Positions 46,728 through 59,108 of a DNA stretch of 64,000 nucleotides are shown here, in pieces (the stretch's first letter is position 1; the number at the start of each line of letters is the position of its first letter). The position numbers were made by a program, and so were the translations under genes. The notes below the pieces were generated by a model, which saw only the letters and a list, made by a program, of their open reading frames with translations, did not search any database and was not told the DNA's origin. Source of the stretch: Arabidopsis thaliana (taxonomy: Eukaryota > Streptophyta > Magnoliopsida > Brassicales > Brassicaceae); assembly GCF_000001735.4 (NCBI RefSeq), contig NC_003070.9, forward strand, positions 5,766,001 to 5,830,000, read 5' to 3'.

Positions 46728-49700
46728 ATGGGTTATGATAATGTATGTGGTGAAAGGCAAACACTGCTTGTGGTGGCTAACCGGCTTCCAGCTTCTGCAA
46801 AGAGAACCGGGGAACATTCTTGGTCTCTGGAAATGAGTCCTGGTGGCAAATTTAATCTTCTAGGTAAGTCATAAGACATATAGATATATATTAACATAGT
46901 GTGATAATGTTCAATATTTTCTGTGATCTCTTGAAGGTGGTGTCACCGATCAGTTTGATACCAAATGGATTATATTGGCTGGCCTGGATTTGATGTGTAT
47001 GATGAAGTTGAAAAAGATGCAGTCTCTAAATCTCTGGCTGAAATGGTACGAATTTGATCCAAACATGTCCATGTGTATATATATTATAATAGTAATAGAG
47101 ATCATTCTTCTCATTTTTGATTGATTCTTTTCTACTTGCAGAAGTGTATCCCTGTATTCCTTAATGAGGTTTTTGATCAATACTACAATGGTTATAGCAA
47201 TGGTATATTGTGGCCAATTCTTCATCACATGGGACTTCCACAAGAATATGATCATGACACAATCAAAACTTTCGAAACCCAATATGATGCATACAAGAAA
47301 GCAAATCGAATGTTTCTTGATGTCATAAAAGAGAATTATAAAGATGGAGATATTGTTTGGTGCCAAGATTATCATCTCATGTTTCTTCCTCAATATCTTA
47401 AAGAGTACAACAATAAAATCAAAGTTGGATGGTTTCTCCATTCACCATTTCCTTCTTCCGAGATTTATAAAACATTGCCCTCACGATCAGAGCTTCTTCG
47501 TTCGGTTCTTGCAGCTGATTTAATTAGGTGGAATTTAAACTCTAAAAATGCCATACATGGTTACGTATCATTTTATTTGGATTTCAAGAGGTTTTGAATT
47601 TCTATAAGGTCTTTTTTTTTTTCAGTTTTCACACATATGATTTTGCAAGACATTTCGTGAATACATGCACCCGAATTCTTGGAGTTGAAGGAACACATGA
47701 AGGAGTTGTGTATCAAGGAAGAGTCACTCGAGTGGTTGTTGTATGACTTCATATCCAAATCTTATACATTATTTGTTTCTTTATAACCTAAGGAATCACA
47801 TCATAACAATAATTCATCTCTGAGGATTTTCAGCTTCCCATGGGAATATATCCAAATCGGTTTATAAAAACATGTAAGCTCCCTGAAGTAATTCAACAAA
47901 TGAATGAGCTTAAAGATAGATTTTCTGGCAAAAAGGTATATGTAATTAACACATTCTTCTTATAATCTTTAAAATTTGATGCCTAAGAAAAGATTTTTAC
48001 ATCATACTTTTTGGTGTTGGCAGGTGATATTAGGTGTTGATCGTCTTGATATGATCAAAGGGATTCCACAAAAGTATCTTGGATTTGAGAAATTTCTGGA
48101 TGAAAATCCTAATTGGCGCGATAAAATTGTGCTAGTGCAAATTGCAGTACCAACAAGAAATGAAGTCCCTGAATGTAAAAGCTTTTTTATATTCTATTAT
48201 GCTTCTATATTTCTATAAGATTGATCTTCAGTTTTATAAGATGTGTTTTATATATATACAGATCAAAAGCTCAAAAACCAAGTTCATAGACTGGTTGGAC
48301 GCATAAACGGTCGTTTTGGTTCTGTCTCTTCTCTTCCAATTCACCACATGGTTTGTTTCTCTATCTATTCAAGCTTTCATAATTTAATATTTTCCACATT
48401 GTTTCTTGATAGAGTTTTCTCTCATTATATGTCAGGATTGTTCTGTTGACTCCAATTACTTATGCGCACTTTATGCGATTTCAGGTAATGAATTTCCTTC
48501 ACTACTACACATGATGATCATTAGTTTGGTTTTGGTTCTTTATATAACTTGTTTGAGGAGTTTCATTTTTTTTTGCTTTAGATGTAATGCTTGTAACATC
48601 TTTGAGAGACGGATTGAATCTTGTTAGTCATGAATTTGTTGCTTGCCAAGAGGCCAAAAGAGGGGTTCTTATTCTCAGTGAGGTAATATGGATAAATTTG
48701 GCTTTAATGTTAGTATTGAATCAAAAAAATGCTTTATATCTTAATGTTTTTAAAGCTATGATTTTTACATGTAAATACAGTTTGCAGGTGCTGGACAGTC
48801 TCTTGGTGCTGGAGCTCTACTTGTGAATCCTTGGAATGTTACAGAAGTTTCTTCTGCAATTAAAAAAGCTCTAAATATGCCATATGAGGAAAGAGAAACA
48901 AGACACAGAGTTAATTTTAAGTATGTAAAAACTCATTCTGCTGAAAAATGGGGGTTTGATTTCTTGAGGTAATCCAAAGAAGAAGAAACCTTTGATTTTC
49001 TTCAAAATACTAGCTTTAGGTAAGAACTTATTTATGCCAAGATTTTGTTTCTCTTCTCTCTCTATATAGTGAACTCAATGACGCTTTCGATGAATCCGAG
49101 TTGCAAATTAGGAAAATTCCACATGAACTTCCACAACAAGATGTGATACAACGATATTCGTTGTCGAACAATAGACTGATAATCTTGGTAATTAAGCTAA
49201 ATTGGGAGATTTTAATCTTATTTGTATTTACTAATTATGTTTATTCACTTATCAAATATGTTTTCAGGGTTTCTATGGAACAATCACTGAGCCAAGGAAT
49301 AGTCTGAGTAAGGAAATGGACCTTAACTAAACCCAGAGCTAAAAGAAACACTGAAAGCATTATGCAATGATCCAAAAACAACAGTAGTTGTATTGAGTAG
49401 AAGTGGCAAAAACATATTAGACAAAGTATCATTAATATGTCTTTCTTATTTTTACTTTTTTGTTTGGTCAAATTTTTCTTATCTTCACTTATTGTGACAC
49501 AATTATATATCTATTTTCCCACTGATTTGGTACTTAAAAATCAGAACTTTGGAGAGTATAAGATATGGTTGGCTGCGGAAAATGGAATGTTCCTAAAGCA
49601 TACTACTGAAGAATGGGTGACAAATATGCCTCAAAACATGAACCTTGATTGGGTTGATGGTCTCAAGGTTAGTAATAAAAAAGACAAACTTATAATCTTT

Positions 49701-50662
49701 CCACTATAACTTTCCTGAAATCTATTATGGATTTGATTATTTTGTATATTGTAGAATGTTTTTAAGTACTTCACTGATCGAACTCCAAGATCGTTCTTCG
49801 AAGCAAGCAAGACTTCGCTTGTATGGAATTACGAATATGCAGGTGATTTATATTAGTTTCTTGGGTTGTCTTCCATACACTTTTATCTTTTTGTTAAATT
49901 TTCCATTTTTTTCAATCTCTTTGTAAGATGTTGAATTTGGGAGAGCACAAGCAAGAGACTTGTTACAATACTTATGGGCAGGACCAATCTCTAATGCATC
50001 AGCTGAAGTTGTTCGAGGAAAATATTCTGTTGAAGTCCATGCCATTGGTGTGACTAAGGTAAACAAAGCTTCTCGTTTTTTGTTTTTTTTGAAGTATTCA
50101 GAGAAATATGAGCTACACTATGCAATATTCGATATATACATTACATTGAATCTTGATGCAAATCGGGTTTCTAAAAGGTTTCTATATCTTTCTCTGTTAC
50201 TTAGGAACCAGAAATTGGTCATATTTTGGGAGAAATAGTGCACAAAAAAGCTATGACTACACCGATTGATTATGTATTTTGCAGTGGTTACTTCTTGGAG
50301 AAGGTAAAGCTTACATTACTGAATCAGAATTTAGATTTGATCTGTTTGGCTTTCTGATGCAAATGGGTCAATATTTGTTGCAGGACGAAGACATCTATAC
50401 ATTCTTCGAATCAGAAATCTTGTCGCCCAAGTTATCTCATGAAACAAGATCGAAGTCTTCTTCAAGTAACCACTCCCTAGAGAAGAAGGTTTCATTGAAC
50501 GTTCTTGACCTCAAGCAAGAGAATTACTTCTCTACAGCCATAGGACAAGCTCGCACAAAAGCTCGCTATGTCGTTGACTCATCTCACAATGTTGTGAATT
50601 TACTCCACAAGCTTGCAGTAGCAAATACAACAACAACAAGTGTCAAGAAGCCAAACGTTTAA
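46728..50662 (+). pseudogene. TPS3: TPS3, tandem copy of TPS2 with two frame breaks (At1g17000)
   Basis: All 17 TPS2 exons have counterparts: 46728-46863, 46937-47045, 47142-47527, 47626-47740, 47834-47935, 48024-48174, 48262-48350, 48436-48484, 48582-48682, 48781-48968, 49070-49187, 49268-49425, 49545-49667, 49755-49842, 49928-50058, 50205-50303 and 50384-50662. Most have identical lengths and intact splice sites. Exon 2 has 5 extra bases between two TGG codons (46969-46979), shifting frame so that TGA arises at the exon 2/3 junction. Exon 12 lacks one base relative to TPS2, creating TAA at 49328-49330. In exon 1 the substrate motif SPGGLVSG is SPGGKFN, one codon shorter. Full-length TPS activity is therefore unlikely unless splicing skips the lesions. 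Other motifs such as [11 protein letters not shown] persist. Confidence 0.85.
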
Positions 50663-51666
50663 GTATGTTGACTAAGTTGCTTTGACCAAGTCTTTCGTTT
50701 AATTTTGTTTATTTTTTTTGTTCATAATAAGAAAAGAGTCCACTGCTCTGAAATGCATGTTATATGTAAACCTTATTAGGTCTTGAATTTCTAATATTAT
50801 CAGCAAATAATACAAAAATCTAGGTTTTATCTATCAAATGTGGAACAAATGTTATATGTAATATTATCAGCTAGCAAATAATATTTAATGAAACAAATAT
50901 TGATTTGATGCGTATTTTGTAGATTTTAGGGTAAAAAAATAGTTGTAAGAAAGAAAGAAAATGATACAAAAAAAACTGTAAGAATGAATATAGATCACTA
51001 AAATACAACTCAAAAATGAAAATTAGCACATGAAGACAAACATGGGAGCGATGACTGGGTCTCAACGTGGTGACAGAGTTTATTACCGCGTTGCGGTGTT
51101 TAGAACCATTAGTTATGTGGCTGGCTCACTCTCACGCACCGCCTAGGGGCTTTTCCATCATTCTCTCTAATCATTTCACTTTGGTAATCTTAATCTATCT
51201 ATGCGACTCCAAATGGTAACCACAAGAAAAATTAATATGATGAAAGCTAGAGATGAATCAGGCTCTTTAGTCTAATTAATGGATTCAGCAGCCAAATTAC
51301 TTTAGAATAAAATCCAACTTTATGTCTGTGTAATGAATAATTAATGGTTGAGTGTACAAAATAATGAAAATTGTTGTGATCTCCAAAAAAAAATAATGAA
51401 AATATGAGTTCTCCTGATACCATTTATATAGAGTCTAAAATCACAAGTATATATTTAGAAGTAAATTTCAAATTAATCTAACAATGAAACAAAAATTCAT
51501 TTGCGTGAACCGCTTTCTCTACTTCTTTAGACTGAACTTTATAGGTGAGTGTGAGCAGTAATTGTAGTTCTATCCATTATATGCACAAATAATAGGTTAG
51601 ATTTGGCTTTTAGCTTTGCCTACATCTCTTTTTTTTCTTGTTTCATCCAAGGAGAAGAAAGCCCCC
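50663..51666. other. Intergenic between TPS3 and the first SRG1-like gene
   Basis: Mostly AT-rich, with one sharply GC-richer stretch (about 51040-51150) containing ACCGCGTTGCGGT and CACGCACCGCCTAGGGG that I could not assign to a gene or named repeat. The right end is the promoter and leader of the oxygenase gene. Confidence 0.45.
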
Positions 51667-53183
51667 ATGGAAGCCAAAGAAGAAACCCCGTGGAGCTCTA
51701 TTTTAGTTCCTTCTGTTCAGGAGATGGTGAAGGATAAGATGATCACGACCGTTCCTCCCAGATATGTTCGGTATGATCAAGACAAAACTGAAGTCGTCGT
51801 CCATGATTCTGGCCTCATATCCGAGATCCCCATCATCGACATGAATCGGTTGTGTTCTTCTACCGCCGTGGACTCTGAGGTTGAGAAACTCGACTTTGCT
51901 TGCAAAGAATATGGATTTTTCCAGGCAAAATCTCAAACTTCACTTTTTTTACAAAATTATCTATGTTAGACCTAACGTGGAGCTTATTACCCTTGTTTCC
52001 ATGCAAGTATCAGAATTAAATAGATTACGTTTGATGAAATTATTCAGAAAAAATCGTTTCTTACAACTATGTTAAAGCCAAAATGGAGCCTAAAACTTTC
52101 CGTTTCAAATTTATTTATTTGGTTATGTCTTTGTATGGTCCTTAACAGCTTGTAAACCATGGAATAGACCCAAGTTTCTTGGACAAAATAAAGTCAGAGA
52201 TTCAAGATTTCTTCAACCTTCCCATGGAAGAAAAAAAGAAGTTGTGGCAGACACCAGCGGTGATGGAAGGGTTTGGACAAGCTTTTGTGGTTTCAGAAGA
52301 TCAGAAACTCGACTGGGCAGATTTATTCTTCCTTATAATGCAACCTGTTCAATTACGCAAGCGTCACTTGTTCCCCAAGCTACCTCTTCCCTTTAGGTTT
52401 TGCATGCATAAAAAAAAGTGTTAACATTCTCAACTAACACCACAAAGTCTCTCTATTTACATTTTGGTTAATGTTTTTCAGGGATACGTTAGATATGTAT
52501 TCCACTCGAGTAAAGAGTATAGCTAAGATCTTACTAGCGAAAATGGCGAAAGCCTTGCAGATCAAGCCAGAGGAGGTAGAAGAAATATTTGGTGATGATA
52601 TGATGCAGAGTATGAGGATGAACTACTATCCCCCGTGTCCACAACCTAATCTGGTTACGGGTCTAATTCCGCATTCCGATGCAGTCGGGCTCACCATACT
52701 TTTGCAGGTGAATGAAGTTGACGGTCTCCAAATCAAGAAAAATGGCAAGTGGTTTTTTGTCAAACCTCTCCAAAATGCTTTCATTGTCAATGTTGGGGAC
52801 GTGTTAGAGGTAAGCCATACTATATAGATGTTTTGATGAATTTGGTCGGGCTAAACCCTGATAGACTTTATGGCAGCTAATCGCTAGTCATAAATATTTT
52901 GATGATGGGTGTTGGGCCGTTTGTAATGCAGATCATAACGAACGGGACATACCGAAGCATCGAGCACCGGGCAATGGTGAACTTGGAGAAAGAGAGGCTC
53001 TCCATTGCGACATTTCACAACACGGGAATGGATAAAGAAATTGGTCCGGCGAGAAGCCTTGTTCAAAGACAAGAGGCTGCAAAGTTTAGAAGCCTGAAAA
53101 CTAAAGACTACTTGAATGGCTTGTTTTCCCGTGAACTCAAAGGAAAGGCTTATCTTGATGCTATGAGAATTGAAGGGAAGTGA
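51667..53183 (+). CDS. 2-oxoglutarate/Fe(II)-dependent dioxygenase, SRG1-like (At1g17010)
   Basis: Four exons, 51667-51924, 52149-52396, 52482-52809 and 52932-53183, giving 361 residues. The Met at 51667 aligns with the SRG1 start. An N-terminal DIOX_N region ([26 protein letters not shown]) precedes the 2OG-Fe(II) fold. The iron ligands are His233 and Asp235 (PHSDAVG) and His290 (SIEHR); Arg300 and Ser302 (RLS) bind 2-oxoglutarate. The substrate is unknown. Family members hydroxylate or desaturate specialised metabolites or hormones in the cytosol. Intron 1 has a GC donor (CAG|GCAAAA, 51925-51926), whereas SRG1 has GT at the same position. It is tandem with SRG1 and shares its intron phases. 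Confidence 0.88.
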
Positions 53184-53660
53184 TATCTTGTTTCCCAAGA
53201 AATTCTGTTTTCTCCAACTGGTCACTGTCGTGTTCATATTCTGTTTTTCCTTCTCTCTTATGTCTTTGGTTCAAATCTGTTAAAGAAAAAAACGCCTGTG
53301 AATAATACTTAATAAGCTCGTTCGTCTTCGTCAACATACAAAAATATCAACTACGTAGTAATACCACACCTTATTTATTTAGACACATACAGTTCTTGTT
53401 TTTCTTTTCTCTTTGTTATATATTTCGATATGCCCTTTATTTTTTATTCTTTTTATAAACATCATGAATGACAACACATGTGTGTCCGTTTCGCTTTCCG
53501 GCCGTTTTTACACCGTCACACCATTCACAATCCCAATGTTAAAGACACATGAACGTTGGGATAAATATTTCTTTGATTTAACGGAAAAAAAAATTGTACA
53601 ATGCAATATATTATTATAAATGTATATACAAAGATATATATATTATATATATATATACCG

Positions 53661-53699
<39 letters not shown>

Positions 53700-54257
53700 G
53701 AGGTAAATTTGAACGATATATAAGGGGTTGGTAAAAAAACCAAAAACCAAAAAGTGATTTTTGGATTTTGGTTTATAGTTTTCAGATTGTGTATTAAAAA
53801 AAATGAAAAACTAAAAAAGGTTTTATAAAAAGTCAAGTCACTTTAAGAAAATTAAAAACCAATAAAACATAAATTTTAGATTTTCTTTAAAATTTGACAA
53901 AACTATCAAAATCTAGGTTTCCTATTTTTTAGAAAACACACTTTTTCACAATCTTGGTTCGGTATAAAGTAGATTTTTAGAAAAACTAAAACCAAAAACA
54001 ACATCAAAATCTACAACCATTCAAAGTATCATGTATCAATTTACCTACTTTGGGTCTGGGGTCATACTCATACCATATGTCTTTTATCATCTGTCCTTTA
54101 TTTATATTTTCTTCCATCAGTCAGTTTAAATCAATCATTTTCTTCAACTATTTAAGTCAATCCAATCAATCATTTAGGAAAAATACGTATACGTTTTTAA
54201 TACCACCTACAAAAGAACCGTGTCCAAACTTTTGTTTCGTCCAGGAAAGAAGCCGAC
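53184..54257. other. Intergenic between At1g17010 and SRG1
   Basis: Contains the TA-repeat palindrome (53659-53700). After it is a 300-base stretch rich in CCAAAAACC/GGTTTTTGG-like words (about 53725-54010) that may be a decayed transposon, though I saw no clear termini. The SRG1 promoter lies at the right end. Confidence 0.4.
53659..53700. repeat. TA microsatellite capped by CGACA/TGTCG arms
   Basis: CGACACATATAT...ATATGTCG: an AT dinucleotide run flanked by complementary 5-base caps. The whole 42-base segment is therefore a near-perfect palindrome able to form a cruciform. A further TA tract precedes it (53634-53657). Confidence 0.65.
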
Positions 54258-55741
54258 ATGGAAGCAAAAGGGGCAGCACAGTGGAGCTCTATCCTAGTTC
54301 CATCCGTTCAAGAGATGGTTAAGGAGAAGACGATCACGACCGTTCCTCCTAGGTACGTCCGGTCTGATCAAGACAAAACTGAAGTCGATGATGATTTTGA
54401 TGTGAAAATTGAGATCCCAATCATCGATATGAAGCGTTTGTGTTCTTCAACCACCATGGATTCTGAGGTTGAGAAACTCGACTTCGCTTGCAAAGAGTGG
54501 GGATTTTTCCAGGTAAATTCTCCAACTACAAATATAACTCTTCTATAAAGCAGCCCATCGCGTCTTTCTTTATTAACATAATATACGTCACATGGAGCTT
54601 ATATTAGTTTTTACTATTTTTGATTGAGGAAAATAGGCAGATAAAATCGTTTCTTACAAAACAACCTCTGTTTTTTTTACCATGTTAAACACAAATTGGA
54701 GCCGAACACTCTATGTTTCAAATGTTATTATTTTGGTTAATGGTTATGACTTATGGTTATCCACAGCTTGTAAACCATGGAATAGACTCAAGTTTCTTGG
54801 ACAAAGTAAAGTCAGAGATTCAAGATTTCTTCAACCTTCCCATGGAAGAAAAGAAGAAGTTCTGGCAGCGACCAGATGAGATAGAAGGTTTCGGACAAGC
54901 TTTTGTGGTTTCAGAAGATCAGAAACTAGATTGGGCAGACTTGTTCTTCCATACCGTGCAACCAGTTGAATTACGCAAGCCTCACTTGTTCCCCAAGCTA
55001 CCTCTTCCCTTTAGGTTTTGTTCTAATTCAACATTTTATCAACTAGCTCCACAAAGTATTGCTCTGTATAATATTGGTTTTATGTTTCTGTAGAGATACA
55101 CTGGAGATGTATTCTTCTGAAGTGCAGAGCGTAGCTAAGATCTTAATAGCGAAAATGGCAAGAGCCCTAGAGATCAAACCAGAGGAACTGGAAAAGTTGT
55201 TTGATGATGTTGATTCGGTTCAAAGTATGAGGATGAATTACTACCCACCATGCCCACAACCAGATCAGGTTATTGGTCTAACCCCGCATTCTGATTCGGT
55301 CGGACTCACTGTACTGATGCAAGTGAATGACGTTGAAGGTCTCCAAATCAAGAAAGATGGGAAATGGGTTCCTGTTAAACCCCTCCCAAATGCTTTCATT
55401 GTCAATATTGGAGACGTCTTAGAGGTAAAGTTTAATCAAATACATAGGGTAATAGATCATTGTAATTTCATCATGACGTTTGTTTGGGCTTAATGTAGAT
55501 CATAACTAATGGGACATACCGAAGCATAGAGCATCGCGGAGTTGTGAATTCAGAGAAAGAGAGGCTCTCTATTGCAACGTTTCACAATGTGGGAATGTAT
55601 AAAGAAGTTGGTCCTGCAAAAAGCCTAGTTGAAAGACAAAAGGTTGCAAGATTCAAAAGGCTGACCATGAAAGAGTATAACGATGGTTTGTTCTCTCGTA
55701 CTCTCGACGGAAAAGCTTATCTAGATGCTTTGAGAATCTAA
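54258..55741 (+). CDS. SRG1: SRG1, 2-oxoglutarate/Fe(II)-dependent dioxygenase (At1g17020)
   Basis: Four exons, 54258-54512, 54767-55014, 55094-55424 and 55499-55741, giving 358 residues. The domain layout matches the upstream neighbour: DIOX_N (EIPIIDMKRLCSS, ACKEWGFFQLVNHG), then the 2OG-Fe(II) domain with His233/Asp235 (PHSDSVG), His290 and the RLS motif at 300-302. SRG1, 'senescence-related gene 1', is known as a transcript rising in senescing tissue; its substrate is not established to my knowledge. Exon 1 ends CAG|GTAAAT, the canonical form of the neighbour's GC site. The tandem pair is highly similar in coding sequence, with clearly different promoters. Confidence 0.9.
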
Positions 55742-56486
55742 AGAGAGCAATGCCTTGTCGCCCACTACTCTGTTTCTCTGTTTTCTTGATTTATGCAATA
55801 AAACAATCTCTATAATCTTATCTTCATTGTCTCTCTATTTGCTTCATTTCGTTAAAGACAAAAATCTCCTGTAGAGAATGCTTCTACGTATTGCTACAAT
55901 AAGACAATAAGTTTGTTCTTAGCAAAAAAAAGGACAATAAGTTTGTTAAAGTTTCTTGACACGTTCGTTGTTGCTCAAAGATATACCTAATAATATGATC
56001 ACATGATTCACATACTCTGTTATCTTAGAAGTCTATGGTTTGTCGCAAAATCCAATTTTAATTTTCGACTCCTAAATTTAGTAACTTTTGTGTTGTTAGC
56101 GTGCGCTGTGAGAAAAGACTTGCTCACGTACAAGATATTTTAGATAAGTTAAGAAACCTCAAACGTAAGACATACATTGCACTTAACGTATTACCAACCT
56201 CTTGCTCAATCTTGTGGATAACAGCAACAGTAACGAATGTCGATTTTATTCTTAAACATGTATTTCCCTAAAAATGGACAAACAACAATAACATAGAATA
56301 AAAATTATGGTTAATTAGCTTCCACAATTTTTTAAAAAGAAACAATCTGTTGACAAAAAAAATAATTAATTTATAGATTTGCTTGGGATCAATTAGCTCG
56401 CATGTGGATTTTCATATATATACAATACCATATGAAGCCAAATATATTATAAAGAAAGAAATCTTTTTTAGATTTTGAGCTCTGGA
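55742..56486. other. Intergenic between SRG1 and the secreted protein gene
   Basis: SRG1 3' UTR with AATAAA near 55797, then AT-rich promoter sequence including TCATATATATACAATACC around 56412. No gene seen. Confidence 0.45.
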
Positions 56487-58424
56487 ATGGAGAAAAGTAT
56501 CAATGGATCATGCAGACTCATCAAGAGACTCGTGATTATACTTTCTTGTCTTTCATATTCCTTTGTTCGATCAGACTTTACAGAGAGAACAAATATCAAT
56601 TATGTATCAGCTGTGGGAGATCCCGGGATGAGAAACGATAACTTAAGGGTGGCTATAGAAGCTTGGAACCAATGCAACGAGGTCGGTGAAGAAGCTACAA
56701 ACATGGGAAGCCCTCGAATGGCAGATTGCTTCGATATCGATAACTCTAGCTTTCCCGGTAAAATCATAATGTTGTTATGTTCTTACTTCTCTGTTTTAGG
56801 CCTTAATTCCGCATTTACGCTAACATATAGAAAAACAAACTTCATACTTATTTCAAAACATTTTCTTAAAGTTGTTACCTTCCGGGACAGGCAAACGAAA
56901 CAGAGACATTAAACCTCAAACTGAAACTGATTTATTGTGTTCATGGGACTTTTTTAGTGAAGATAATCCACAAAGTCGACGAAAGAGACAACAGGCTTGG
57001 GGTAGGAAATGGAACCTACGGAGGAATAAGCGCTGGAGACAACGCAGATATCTACGCAGCGCAAAAGGAGGTATACTTAGGAAACAAATGTCAAGTTGTG
57101 GACAAGCCAAATCCATGGCAGTTTTGGATGATAATGCTAAAGAACGGTAATACGGATACTTTAGCCGCAATTTGTCCCGAAAACGGGAAAAAGGCGAAAC
57201 CATTTCCTCCTACGGGGAGGTTTCCATGTTTTGGGAAAGGATGTATGAACATGCCATCGATGCATCATGAGTACACAAGCTTGGTTGATAACGAAGAAGG
57301 ACATATGAGTGGGAGTTTTTATGGGACTTGGGACTTGGATAACGACCAAAAAGATCCGGTTGGTAATAATTCGTATTATAAGGTGAAATGGGAGAAGAAG
57401 ATTGGGGGAAATGAGAGTTGGGTTTTTCATCATTTGTTGAAGACTTCTTCTAAGTATCCATGGTTGATGCTTTATCTACGCGCTGATGCTTCTCGAGGTT
57501 TCTCTGGTGGTTATCATTACGACACTAGAGGGATGATGAAGATGGTAAGTTTCTAATCCGCATTTTAGCAACCAAAACCGGTTTTACTCTGTTTCTGAAA
57601 CGCATACGCAGAAAATAACCATTTTCAGCGATTTGGGACTAACATACTCTGTTTTCAATGATCTTTCATGACGCACAAGACGCTAAAATCGCCAGATTTT
57701 AAAGTAAAATTCAAGCTAGAGATTATTAAAGGAGGCGGTTCAGGGAGCCAATTTTACCTAATGGACATGGGAAGTTGCTGGAAAAACGACGGAAGAGACT
57801 GCGACGGCGACGTCACAACCGACGTTACAAGGTACAGCGAAATGATAATCAACCCGGGGGCAACCGCCGTTTGCACCCGCAACCGCCTAGGCGCTTGTCC
57901 GCCAGAGCATACTTTTCCAAACGGGACTAAAGTTCACAGGACGGACAAGGAGAAGTTCCCTTTCGAAGCGTATCACTATTACTGCGTTCCGGGAAACGCG
58001 CGTTTTGCGGAATCTCCGTACGAGGTTTGTGATCCGTACAGTAATCCACAACCGCAGGAGATTCTGCAGATCTTGCCTCATCCAGTGTGGGAACAGTTTG
58101 GGTATCCGACAAAGAAAGGACAAGGTTGGATTGGAGATCCAAGAACTTGGGAACTTGATGTCGGAAAACTCTCTCAGTCACTCTTCTTTTACCAGGTATT
58201 TTTTGTACTCCTCCTTTATATATATATATATCTGCATTTACATTATCACGAAAAGAGTATTAAAATTTCGAACATGTTAAAAAATGCAGGATCCAGGGAC
58301 GAAACCGGTGGAGAGACATTGGTCGTCGATAGATTTAGGAACTGAAATATATATGAGTAAGAATCAAATTGCTGAATGGACTGTAACTGATTTCGACATT
58401 GTTATACCAAATGCCGATATTTAA
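56487..58424 (+). CDS. Secreted conserved plant protein, function unknown (At1g17030)
   Basis: Four exons, 56487-56757, 56958-57544, 57680-58195 and 58290-58424, giving about 502 residues. The N-terminus has a signal peptide (RLIKRLVIILSCLSYSFVRS), so the product is probably extracellular. The body is rich in Gly, Trp, Tyr and Cys, with DIYAAQKEVYLGNKCQV, NPWQFWMIMLKNGN, FGKGCMN, GTWDLDND, YPWLMLYLRADA, GSCWKNDGRDCDGD and TRYSEMIINPGA. I do not recognise catalytic residues. It resembles a plant-specific family of uncharacterised secreted proteins. The exon 3 acceptor (AG at 57678-57679) has a poor pyrimidine tract and was chosen by phase, so the junction near residue 286 is the least certain. 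There is no in-frame stop otherwise. Confidence 0.75.
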
Positions 58425-59108
58425 GTGGAATAATAAGATTCTGTTATAAGCTGCTAAACCAAACCATCTCGAAAGCCTAAAACACAATTGAAATTCTTCT
58501 ATAAACCGACGGGTTTTGATAATATAAATCCAAAACAAAATCGAGTTTTAGGTAACCGAATAAATTCGTTTTATTTTAATGTTATAAATTTTCTTAATTA
58601 ATATGAAACCAAATCTAGACTAAATAATATAAACCATAGTTTCATCAAATTAAAATAAAATTATAAACATTTTTCATTTTCTGTAAAATCGAAATCAAAA
58701 CGAATTTGTTAACCAGCTAACTGCAGATTTTATCCAAAGAAAAAAAAAATGGTAGTCAAGACCAGTCAATAGATCAAATAATTATGATTGGCTAATTTAG
58801 TTTAGTTTCGTGGTCGCGAGGCAGTAGATTGTTTGCTGATCGTCCCTATAGAGTATAGACTGAAACCACCGGAAGACGACGGTACGAACCGTTAATTAAC
58901 AGCCGTCAAAAGACGTGACGAAAAATTCCTCAGCGTTTCTTTTCAGTTTCCTTTAAGCTCTCGATTGTGTTTGTTTAGGTAACGAGAAAAAAGCGAGACA
59001 AACGAAAAAGGTTTTACTTTTTTTTTCTTCATCTGTGTGTATTTTCATTTTCTGGGTTTTAAGGGTTTCGCTTGCAAAGTCGAGAGCTTTTTATCTGGGT
59101 GTGTTATA
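58425..59108. other. Intergenic and leader of the SH2 gene
   Basis: AT-rich left half. The right half (58790-59108) is less AT-rich and leads into the SH2 gene's leader. No gene seen. Confidence 0.45.

Noticed and set aside
53725-54010. Possible MITE upstream of SRG1 from CCAAAAACC/GGTTTTTGG words
   Set aside because: No definable terminal inverted repeats or target duplication; could be simple AT-rich drift.
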